Below, piece by piece: positions 1 through 5,282 of a DNA stretch of 5,353 bases (positions are counted from its first letter, which is position 1; the number at the start of each line of letters is the position of its first letter). The DNA lies in assembly GCA_039812375.1 (NCBI GenBank), contig JBDIAO010000154.1:1-5353 (forward strand), given 5' to 3'. The notes under the pieces are model-generated. The model did no database searches, was not told the DNA's origin, and saw nothing but the letters and a program-made list of their open reading frames with translations. The stretch comes from JAGOME01 sp039812375 (lineage in GTDB: Bacteria > Actinomycetota > Actinomycetes > Actinomycetales > Dermatophilaceae). The position numbers and the translations under genes were made by a program.

Positions 1-1
1 C

Positions 2-541
2 ATGAACACTCTCTTCGTGTGCACCGCGAACGTCTCCAGGTCCCCGTATGCCGAGCGTCGGCTGCGGATGCTGCTCGGCGCGGGGGGCCTCTCGGGGGAG
101 CTTTTCGCGGTCTCCAGCGCCGGGATCCCGGGCACTGAAGGGCGGCCGATGGACCCGGCGATGGTTCGGGAGCTCGAACGCTGCGGTGGTGACGGCAGCG
201 GACACCTGAGCCGCCCAGTCAGCCAGGAACTGCTGCTCGACGCAGACCTTGTGCTCACCATGGAGTTCGCTCAGCACATGCGCATCCTCGAGGCCTGGCC
301 CTGGGCGCGTGAGCGGGTGCTCGGGCTGCGCCAGTGCGCCCGCACCATCGAGGCACTCGGGCCCACCGGTTCTGCGCCGATCACCCCCGCGGAACTGCTG
401 GATGCGGCGCCGAGGGACTCCATGGGCTGGGATGTCGCCGACCCGTACCGTCGTGGCCGGCGCGCGGCGCGCCGCTGCGCCGAGGAGATCGACGAGCTGC
501 TCACCGCGATTGTCCCGGCGCTGACGACGACGTGGCGCTGA
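2..541 (+). CDS. Low-molecular-weight protein tyrosine phosphatase family protein
   Basis: This is a predicted cytosolic phosphatase that hydrolyses phosphotyrosine through a cysteinyl-phosphate intermediate. The P-loop CX5R sits at residues 7-13 (CTANVSR), followed by Ser14 and Pro15, right at the N-terminus as in the family. SSAG at 38-41 and the ADLVLTM strand at 81-87 are typical, and Asp147-Pro148 in VADPYRRG supplies the expected general acid. At 179 aa it is somewhat longer than the usual 150-160 aa. The ATG at 2 fits the family N-terminus, but upstream DNA is missing, so promoter and ribosome binding site cannot be judged. The residue before the P-loop Arg is Ser rather than the common Cys. 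No tyrosine kinase or polysaccharide gene is visible nearby, so its substrate is unknown. An arsenate reductase role is less likely because the extra cysteines are not placed recognisably. The last six codons and the stop are built from the tandem repeat that starts at 521. Confidence 0.88.
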   Translation: MNTLFVCTANVSRSPYAERRLRMLLGAGGLSGELFAVSSAGIPGTEGRPMDPAMVRELERCGGDGSGHLSRPVSQELLLDADLVLTMEFAQHMRILEAWPWARERVLGLRQCARTIEALGPTGSAPITPAELLDAAPRDSMGWDVADPYRRGRRAARRCAEEIDELLTAIVPALTTTWR

Positions 542-588
542 CGACGTCGCGGCCCTGACGGCGACGTGGCGCTGACGACGTCGCGGCT
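521..588. repeat. Four tandem copies of a 17-bp GC-rich repeat at a convergent gene junction
   Basis: The units are CTGACGACGACGTGGCG (521-537), CTGACGACGTCGCGGCC (538-554), CTGACGGCGACGTGGCG (555-571) and CTGACGACGTCGCGGCT (572-588). They alternate as A-B-A'-B', so the 34-bp AB pair is repeated with one mismatch in the first 33 bases. The array begins exactly at codon 174 of the phosphatase gene, supplies its last residues (LTTTWR) and stop, and ends inside the stop codon of the opposing epsilon-subunit gene (587-589). It therefore fills the whole 45-bp gap between the converging genes. GCGACGT (561-567) can pair with ACGTCGC (578-584), giving a 7-bp stem with a 10-nt loop, so a role in bidirectional termination is conceivable. 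There is no T-tract. Confidence 0.9.
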
Positions 589-835
589 ATCGCGGCAGGG
601 CGGAGGCCCGCCAGGCTCCGGCGCCGTGAGGAACGGTATGCCGCACCGCACGGCCATGGTCGGCCCAACTGCCGGCCCCGTTCGGCGCCGCGTCGGCACC
701 CCCGGCGGAAGCCGCGAGCAGGACGGTGACCAGCACCGCGACCTGCTCGGCGGTCGTGCCGGCCGGCAGGGAGAGCGCGACGGGGGCAGGCGGCATACCG
801 TCGGTGGGGCTTGGCGAAGACGCGGCGGAGGTCAC
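587..835 (-). CDS. accE: Acyl-CoA carboxylase epsilon subunit
   Basis: This 82-aa protein is recognised as the small epsilon subunit found with actinobacterial acyl-CoA carboxylases, where it binds and supports the alpha/beta complex. It has no catalytic site of its own. The C-terminal signature GAGAWRASALPR (71-82) and the preceding SWAD (56-59) are family hallmarks. The segment TTAEQVAVLVTVLLAA (27-42) matches the conserved helix, which normally reads like TxEELAAL. The N-terminal 20 residues are Ser/Pro/Ala-rich and probably disordered, as is usual. The GTG start at 835-833 overlaps the TGA of the beta-subunit gene (GTGA), so translation is probably coupled. No start is possible further upstream without entering accD deeply. 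An internal ATG at codon 14 is a less likely alternative. The TAG stop (589-587) lies at the edge of the 17-bp repeat array. Confidence 0.88.
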   Translation of the reverse strand: MTSAASSPSPTDGMPPAPVALSLPAGTTAEQVAVLVTVLLAASAGGADAAPNGAGSWADHGRAVRHTVPHGAGAWRASALPR

Positions 836-2460
836 AGCGGGATGTTCCCGTGCTTCTTGGGCGGCAGGCTCGCCCGCTTGGTGCGCAACGCCCGCAACGC
901 TTTGGTGACGTTCATCCGGGTGTTCGAGGGGGTGATGACCGTGTCGATGTAGCCTCGCTCGGCCGCGACATACGGGTTGGCCAGCGCGTCCTCGTATTGC
1001 TTGATGAAGCTCGCGCGGGCCTCCTCGACGGAGTGGCCGTCGGCTGCTGCTGCGGCGAGCTCCTTGCGATAGAGGATGTTGACCGCTCCCTGGGCGCCCA
1101 TGACGGCGATCTGCGCGGTCGGCCAGGCGAGGTTGATGTCGGCCCCCAGATGCTTGGAGCCCATGACGTCATAGGCACCGCCGTAGGCCTTGCGGGTGAT
1201 CACCGTGACCATCGGCACGGTCGCCTCCGAGTAGGCGTAGATGAGCTTCGCGCCGCGGCGGATGATGCCGTCCCACTCCTGGTCGGTGCCGGGCAGGAAC
1301 CCGGGCACGTCGACGAAGGTGAGGATCGGCACGTTGAACGCATCGCAGGTGCGCACGAACCGGGCGGCCTTCTCCGAAGCCTCGATGTCCAAGGTGCCGG
1401 CGAACTGCATCGGGTTGTTCGCCACCACCCCGACCGCGCGGCCCTCGACCCGCCCGAAGCCGCAGATGATGTTGGGCGCGAAGAGCGGATGCACCTCGAG
1501 GAACTCCTCGTCGTCGAGGACCTTCTCGATGATCTGGTGCATGTCGTAGGGGACGTTGGGGGAGTCCGGGATGATCGTGTCGAGGAACCGGTCCTCGTCG
1601 GTGATCTCGAGGTCGTTCTCGTCGCCGAAGACCGGGGCGTCCTCCATGTTGTTGCTCGGCAGGTAGGACAGCAGCGCCCGCACATACTCCAAGGCGTCGT
1701 CCTCATCGGTGGCCATGTAGTGCGCGACACCGGACTTCGTGTTGTGGGTGCGCGCCCCGCCGAGCTCTTCGAAGCCGACATCTTCCCCGGTGACCGTCTT
1801 GATGACGTCCGGGCCGGTGATGAACATGTGGCTGGTCTGGTCGACCATGATGGTGAAGTCGGTGACGGCCGGGGAATAGACCGCGCCGCCCGCGCACGGA
1901 CCCATGATGAGGCTGATCTGCGGGATGACGCCGCTGGCGTGCACGTTGCGGCGGAAGATCTCGCCGTAGAGCCCGAGGGAGACCACACCCTCCTGGATGC
2001 GGGCCCCGCCGGAGTCGTTGAGGCCGACAACCGGGCAGCCGATCTTCATCGCGAAGTCCATGACCTTGCAGATCTTCTCCCCGAAGACCTCGCCCAGGGA
2101 GCCGCCGAAGACGGTGAAGTCCTGCGCGAACACTGCGATCGTGCGCCCGTCGACCGTCCCGTAGCCGGTGACCACGCCATCACCGTAGGGCCGGTTCTTG
2201 TCCTGCCCGAACGCTGCCGAGCGATGCCGGGCGTACTTGTCCATCTCGACGAAGCTACCCTCGTCGAGCAGGATCTCCAGACGCTCCCGGGCGGTCTTCT
2301 TGCCCTTGGCGTGCTGCTTGTCCACCGCCCGCGCGGACCCTGCTGAGGCGACCTCGTTGACCCGCCGTTTCAGGTCCTTGAGCTTGCCCGACGTCGTGGT
2401 CATGTCGATGTCCGCGGCGACGTCGGTGCCGCCCATCGCCTGAAGTCCGTGCTTGGCCAT
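832..2460 (-). CDS. accD/pccB: Acyl-CoA carboxylase beta subunit (carboxyltransferase), propionyl-CoA type
   Basis: This subunit transfers a carboxyl group from biotin on the alpha subunit to propionyl-CoA and/or acetyl-CoA, giving methylmalonyl-CoA or malonyl-CoA, in the cytosol. The 542-aa length suits the PccB/AccD5 family (about 520-550). The conserved entry AGSARAVDKQHAKGK is at 40-54 and TARERLEILLDEGSF at 56-70. The first oxyanion-hole region SGGARI is at 150-155 and the second, AYGGAY, at 425-430. Asp431 directly after GGAY matches the residue that in Streptomyces PccB (Asp422) and Mycobacterium AccD5 favours propionyl-CoA, where acetyl-type AccB has Ile. That alignment is from memory. 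The ATG at 2460 is preferred because AADIDMTTTSGKL resembles the DIHTTAGKL N-termini of homologues, which also carry a short leader. Met20 (2403-2401) is the alternative. There is no clear Shine-Dalgarno sequence; a -10 box at 2473-2468 suggests a leaderless mRNA. The biotin-carrying alpha subunit is not in the window. Confidence 0.96.
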   Translation of the reverse strand: MAKHGLQAMGGTDVAADIDMTTTSGKLKDLKRRVNEVASAGSARAVDKQHAKGKKTARERLEILLDEGSFVEMDKYARHRSAAFGQDKNRPYGDGVVTGYGTVDGRTIAVFAQDFTVFGGSLGEVFGEKICKVMDFAMKIGCPVVGLNDSGGARIQEGVVSLGLYGEIFRRNVHASGVIPQISLIMGPCAGGAVYSPAVTDFTIMVDQTSHMFITGPDVIKTVTGEDVGFEELGGARTHNTKSGVAHYMATDEDDALEYVRALLSYLPSNNMEDAPVFGDENDLEITDEDRFLDTIIPDSPNVPYDMHQIIEKVLDDEEFLEVHPLFAPNIICGFGRVEGRAVGVVANNPMQFAGTLDIEASEKAARFVRTCDAFNVPILTFVDVPGFLPGTDQEWDGIIRRGAKLIYAYSEATVPMVTVITRKAYGGAYDVMGSKHLGADINLAWPTAQIAVMGAQGAVNILYRKELAAAAADGHSVEEARASFIKQYEDALANPYVAAERGYIDTVITPSNTRMNVTKALRALRTKRASLPPKKHGNIPL

Positions 2461-2467
2461 GGTACCG

Positions 2468-2473
2468 AGCCTA
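2468..2473 (-). promoter_or_regulatory. Candidate -10 box of the accD-accE operon, leaderless arrangement
   Basis: Read on the minus strand this is TAGGCT, which fits the actinobacterial TANNNT -10 pattern. Seven bases separate it from the A of the accD ATG at 2460, the usual distance from a -10 box to a transcription start. The mRNA would therefore begin at or next to the start codon. No strong -35 is visible; TTCATC at 2495-2490 (16-bp spacing) is the best weak match and lies inside birA. Confidence 0.5.
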
Positions 2474-2477
2474 GCCT
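2472..2477 (+). promoter_or_regulatory. Candidate -10 box of birA, leaderless arrangement
   Basis: TAGCCT fits TANNNT and stands six bases before the birA ATG at 2484. No Shine-Dalgarno sequence precedes that ATG, so leaderless initiation is inferred. It shares its TA (2472-2473) with the accD -10 box on the other strand, forming the symmetric pattern ANNNTANNNT across 2468-2477. No convincing -35 is seen; the region at standard spacing (about 2449-2454, GTGCTT) lies inside accD. Confidence 0.5.
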
Positions 2478-2483
2478 TGCACC

Positions 2484-3323
2484 ATGCGCGATGAAGACGG
2501 ACCCGGACGTGGCGTGCGCCGTGCTGTCTCGCGCTGGGATGCGGCCGCGGTGCGGCCCGGTCCGCCGTGGGGAGAAGTCGAGCACGTGCCCAGCGTGGAC
2601 TCGACGAATGCCGAGGTGCTGCGCAGCCCCCGACCGTGGCGCGTGCTCGTCGCCGAGGAACAGACCGCCGGCCGGGGACGGCTCGGACGGGCGTGGACCA
2701 CTAGGGCGGGATCGGACCTCGCCGTGTCCGTTGTTCTGCCCTACGACGAGGGTATGCCGCTGGGCTGGGTCCCGCTCATCGCCGGGCTTGCCGTGCGGGC
2801 AGCCCTCGCCCAGAGCGCCGGGCTCGACACCGTCCTGAAGTGGCCCAACGATGTCCTCGTCCCCGGTGACGCCGAACGCAAGATTGCCGGGATCCTGTGC
2901 CAGTGGTCGCCCGCCGGGGTCGTCGTCGGCACCGGGATCAACGTGAGCACATCCCGCGCGGGCCTGTCGCACGAGGGCGCGACGTCGGTGGCAGCAGCCG
3001 GTGGGGAACTGGCCGGTGAGGCGGCCCGGGAACGGCTGCTCACGGCATACCTGACCCATCTGGCGGCGTTGCACACCGACCTGCGGGAGCACCCGGACGT
3101 GGTGCGCGCGGCCTATCGCGAGGTGTGTGCCACGATCGGAGCGCAGGTGCGGGTCGTCGAGCCCGGCGGGATGCGTCACGGGCGGGTCGTCACGGTCGAC
3201 GACGAAGGTCGCCTCGTGCTCCTCACCACGAACGGGCGGGTTGCGCTCAGTGCCGGTGACGTCGTCCACGTGCGTCCCGGCGACACGGATCTTGGCGGCG
3301 CGGCTCCTGGCACGCCGGACTGA
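2484..3323 (+). CDS. birA: Biotin--[acetyl-CoA-carboxylase] ligase, monofunctional
   Basis: The enzyme activates biotin with ATP to biotinyl-5'-AMP and attaches it to the carrier lysine of biotin enzymes, here most likely the alpha subunit partnering the divergent carboxylase. Visible motifs in order are DSTN (39-42), EEQTAGRGRLGR (58-69, adenylate-binding glycine/arginine loop), KWPNDV (119-124), KIAGIL (133-138, with Lys133 matching the conserved catalytic-site lysine) and GTGINV (149-154). A small C-terminal BPL_C-like beta domain covers about 219-264. The DNA-binding winged helix of E. coli BirA is absent, since only about 38 residues precede DSTN, so this is the ligase-only class and is not expected to act as a repressor. 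The ATG at 2484 is chosen because homologues have a similar leader and no better start exists. It lacks a ribosome binding site and looks leaderless. It is probably co-transcribed with the cyclase 18 bp downstream. Confidence 0.96.
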   Translation: MRDEDGPGRGVRRAVSRWDAAAVRPGPPWGEVEHVPSVDSTNAEVLRSPRPWRVLVAEEQTAGRGRLGRAWTTRAGSDLAVSVVLPYDEGMPLGWVPLIAGLAVRAALAQSAGLDTVLKWPNDVLVPGDAERKIAGILCQWSPAGVVVGTGINVSTSRAGLSHEGATSVAAAGGELAGEAARERLLTAYLTHLAALHTDLREHPDVVRAAYREVCATIGAQVRVVEPGGMRHGRVVTVDDEGRLVLLTTNGRVALSAGDVVHVRPGDTDLGGAAPGTPD

Positions 3324-3331
3324 GAACGGGC

Positions 3332-3336
3332 GGAGG
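3332..3336 (+). promoter_or_regulatory. Ribosome binding site of the cyclase gene
   Basis: GGAGG lies five bases before the GTG at 3342. It decides the start: between the birA stop (3321-3323) and the conserved region, in the same frame, GTG 3342 is the only start codon before the internal ATG at codon 33. A clear Shine-Dalgarno here contrasts with its absence before birA, accD and the response regulator. Confidence 0.75.
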
Positions 3337-3341
3337 TCGGT

Positions 3342-4463
3342 GTGATCGAGCAGCCTGCGGACACGCACGCGGACGGCGCGGAGGAGCTGGTGGCCTTCGA
3401 CGCGGTGGAGACCGCGCTCCTGGGACGGCCAGTGACGATGGGCCGGCGCGAGGTATCCCGAGAAGCCCATGTCTCCCTGCTCACCGCCCGCCGGTTCTGG
3501 CACGCGATGGGCTTCCAGGTCGTCCAGGACGAGGAGGCGTTCTATACCGAAGCCGACCTCACCGCGCTGCGCACCGTCGCCACTCTGGTCCGCCACGGCG
3601 GGCTCGACGAGGACCTCGCCATCGGGATGACCCGCGCCTTCGCCCGCAGCGCTGACCGGCTCGCCGTGTGGCAGACCCAGCTCGTCGCCGAACACCTCAC
3701 CCCGGAGTCGCAGGAGGCCGGGCTCGACGAGGCTGACGCTCGGTCGGTGCCGCAGCACGAGATCGCCCAGGAGGCTGCGACCCTCCTGGTGCGGCTCGCC
3801 GACGAGATGGAGCCGCTGCTGGCCTATGTGTGGCGCCGGCACCTGGTGAGTGCGATCGGTCGGATGCTCGCCGACTCCCGGATCGAGACGGCACCGAGCC
3901 ACGGCGGCACCGCGGGCGAGGTCGCCGACCCCACCCGACCGTTGCGGGTCATCGGGTTCGCCGACCTGGTGAACTTCACCTCCCTCGTGCGTCGAATGAC
4001 CGAACGCCAACTCGCTTCGCTGGTGCAGCGCTTCGAACTGCTCGCCAGTGACATCGTCACCGCGCACGGCGGGCGGGTGATCAAGACCGTCGGCGACGAG
4101 ATTCTCTTCGTGCACACCGACCCGGCCGCGGGCGCTGCGATCGCCCTCGACCTGGTCGACGCGGTGGCCCAGGACGACATGCTCCCCGACGTGCGTGCGG
4201 CGCTGGCGTGGGGACGGGTGGTCTCCCGCCTCGGCGACGTCTTCGGCACGACCGTCAACCGGGCCAGCAGGCTCACCTCGGCCACTCCGAAGGGCCGGGT
4301 GTGGGTCGACGACGAACTCGCGAAACGCCTCGACCTGGTCTCCGGGTTCACCCTCACCCCGCAGCGTCGGCGCATCCTGCGTGGCATCGGACCGGTGACC
4401 CCGTCCCGGTTGCGCCGGGCACGCGGGGTGCGTGGACCGGGGCCGGGCGCCTGGCACCCGTGA
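3342..4463 (+). CDS. Class III adenylate cyclase with Rv1264-like regulatory N-terminal domain
   Basis: It is predicted to make cAMP from ATP as a soluble homodimer; no membrane segment or signal peptide is seen. The catalytic domain covers about residues 200-330. Metal-binding aspartates are Asp208 (FADLVNF) and Asp252 (KTVGDE). The adenine-selecting pair is Lys248 and Asp299 (GDVFGTTVN), which argues for ATP rather than GTP. Asn306 and Arg310 (VNRASR) are the transition-state residues, so the full set is present. The N-terminal part, about 15-170, is helical and contains a region (REVSREAHVSLLTARRF, 37-52) that resembles the autoinhibitory regulatory domain of the pH-responsive Mycobacterium cyclase Rv1264. 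The tail RRILRGIGPV (343-352) also matches Rv1264's RRLRGI ending. That comparison is from memory. The GTG start has a good ribosome binding site and follows birA by 18 bp, suggesting an operon. The signal it senses is unknown; low pH is only an analogy. Confidence 0.92.
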   Translation: MIEQPADTHADGAEELVAFDAVETALLGRPVTMGRREVSREAHVSLLTARRFWHAMGFQVVQDEEAFYTEADLTALRTVATLVRHGGLDEDLAIGMTRAFARSADRLAVWQTQLVAEHLTPESQEAGLDEADARSVPQHEIAQEAATLLVRLADEMEPLLAYVWRRHLVSAIGRMLADSRIETAPSHGGTAGEVADPTRPLRVIGFADLVNFTSLVRRMTERQLASLVQRFELLASDIVTAHGGRVIKTVGDEILFVHTDPAAGAAIALDLVDAVAQDDMLPDVRAALAWGRVVSRLGDVFGTTVNRASRLTSATPKGRVWVDDELAKRLDLVSGFTLTPQRRRILRGIGPVTPSRLRRARGVRGPGPGAWHP

Positions 4464-4497
4464 CCCGCCGGCCCGGCTGTCCAACCCGCCGGCCCGG
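4463..4497. repeat. 14-bp direct repeat just after the cyclase stop codon
   Basis: ACCCGCCGGCCCGG occurs at 4463-4476 and again at 4484-4497, a 21-bp offset. The first copy starts with the last base of the cyclase TGA. The block is GC-rich and can form several alternative hairpins with its surroundings, so it may be part of a 3' untranslated structure rather than a mobile or regulatory repeat. Confidence 0.6.
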
Positions 4498-4564
4498 TGC
4501 CAAGCCCCCCGACCCGATAGGGGCACCGGCGCGGACGAGGTGAGCACGCGGCATACCGGTTTTT
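4494..4564 (+). terminator. Possible structured terminator between the cyclase and the response regulator
   Basis: Two overlapping hairpins can be drawn. CCGGTGCC (4494-4501) pairs with GGCACCGG (4522-4529) as an 8-bp stem. Alternatively ACCGGCGCG (4525-4533) pairs with CGCG (4547-4550) plus CCGGT (4556-4560) as a 9-bp stem with a 5-nt bulge, followed by a run of T at 4560-4564. The second form resembles a weak intrinsic terminator, and a T run is rare in DNA this GC-rich. The two stems compete for 4525-4529. The call is an inference from pairing by eye. Confidence 0.35.
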
Positions 4565-4589
4565 GGTCGCAACTGACAGCAGACGACGT

Positions 4590-4595
4590 TAGTCT
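4590..4595 (+). promoter_or_regulatory. Candidate -10 box of the response regulator gene, leaderless arrangement
   Basis: TAGTCT fits TANNNT, and six bases separate it from the ATG at 4602, the same geometry as birA. No Shine-Dalgarno sequence lies in the 20 bases upstream of the ATG. No clear -35 stands at 16-18 bp; CTGACA at 4573-4578 is a good -35 look-alike but its spacing of 11 bp is too short. Confidence 0.45.
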
Positions 4596-4601
4596 CAACG
4601 C

Positions 4602-5276
4602 ATGCACCGGGTCCTACTCGCCGAGGATGACCCCACGATCGCCGAACCGCTCGCGCGCGCTCTGCGGCGTGAGGGGTATGACGTCGACGTCGCCAGTAGT
4701 GGGCCGGCGGCCCTGGCGGCTGGTCTGGCGGGAGTCGACCTCGTCCTCCTCGACCTGGGCCTGCCGGAGATGGACGGGCTCGAGGTCTGCCGCCAGTTGC
4801 GCGCCGGAGGAGTGGCCACTCCGGTGCTGATCCTCACTGCCCGAGCCGACGAGGTGGACACCGTCGTCGGTCTCGACGCCGGAGCCGACGACTACGTCAC
4901 CAAACCGTTTCGGCTTGCCGAGCTCCTCGCCCGCACCCGCGCCCTGCTGCGCCGCAGAGCCCCGGAGAGCCCTGCGGACGAGGCCGCGCTGCGGATCGAC
5001 CCCGAGGGACACCGGGTGTTCCTGCGGGGCAACGAGATCGCATTGACCGCCAAGGAGTTCGAGTTGCTGCGGGCCCTCACCCGCAACGCCGGCAAGGTGG
5101 TCACGCGCGACCAGCTCATGCGCGAGGTGTGGGACATGCCGTGGTATGGCTCCTCGAAGACCCTGGACATGCACATCTCGGTGTTGCGCCGCAAGCTCGC
5201 CGACGACGGCACGCACGAACGGCTGATCACGACCGTGCGGGGCGTCGGGTTCCGATTCGACGCGCCCACCGGCTGA
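4602..5276 (+). CDS. OmpR/PhoB-family two-component response regulator
   Basis: This is a cytosolic DNA-binding regulator activated by phosphorylation. The receiver domain covers about 1-115. It has the acidic cluster Glu8-Asp9-Asp10, the phospho-acceptor Asp51 (LLDLGLPEMDG), Thr79 (LILTAR) and Lys101 (KPF), so the phosphorylation site is complete. A short linker (about 118-127) leads to a winged-helix effector domain at about 128-219, with TAKEFELLRAL (149-159), the recognition-helix region SSKTLDMHISVLRRKL (184-199) and the wing TVRGVGFRF (211-219). The 224-aa length is standard. The ATG at 4602 gives the usual family N-terminus and is unambiguous. There is no ribosome binding site; a -10 box at the right distance suggests a leaderless transcript separate from the birA-cyclase unit. 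The next gene starts six bases after its stop and is probably the cognate kinase. Target genes cannot be inferred. Confidence 0.95.
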   Translation: MHRVLLAEDDPTIAEPLARALRREGYDVDVASSGPAALAAGLAGVDLVLLDLGLPEMDGLEVCRQLRAGGVATPVLILTARADEVDTVVGLDAGADDYVTKPFRLAELLARTRALLRRRAPESPADEAALRIDPEGHRVFLRGNEIALTAKEFELLRALTRNAGKVVTRDQLMREVWDMPWYGSSKTLDMHISVLRRKLADDGTHERLITTVRGVGFRFDAPTG

Positions 5277-5282
5277 GGGGCC

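Noticed and set aside
2..541. Phosphatase as an arsenate reductase of the LMW-PTP fold
   Set aside because: The resolving cysteines expected in the ArsC branch are not recognisable (other Cys at 61, 112, 159), and no arsenic resistance gene is nearby.
521..588. Repeat array as a CRISPR
   Set aside because: The 17-bp units are directly adjacent without unique spacers, there are only four, and no cas gene is nearby.
566..952. Plus-strand open frame of 128 codons overlapping accE and the end of accD
   Set aside because: The accE frame opposite has a strong family signature (GAGAWRASALPR). This frame has none and begins inside the tandem repeat.
811..2346. Long open frame (511 codons) on the plus strand opposite accD
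   Set aside because: It is antisense to a clearly conserved carboxyltransferase gene. Its product is rich in Asp, Val, Gly and Arg with no recognisable motif, as expected for a shadow frame in GC-rich DNA.
2484..2600. BirA as a DNA-binding repressor of the divergent promoter
   Set aside because: Only about 38 residues precede the ligase DSTN motif, too few for the winged-helix domain, so direct repression by BirA is not supported.
3342..4463. Cyclase as a guanylate cyclase
   Set aside because: Lys248 and Asp299 occupy the substrate-selecting positions in the ATP-specific combination.
2400..4607. Very long open frame (735 codons) on the minus strand across birA and the cyclase
   Set aside because: It covers two genes with intact family motifs on the other strand plus the promoter region and a gap. 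The composition is Arg/Gly/Pro/His-rich with no domain pattern, so it is a high-GC shadow.
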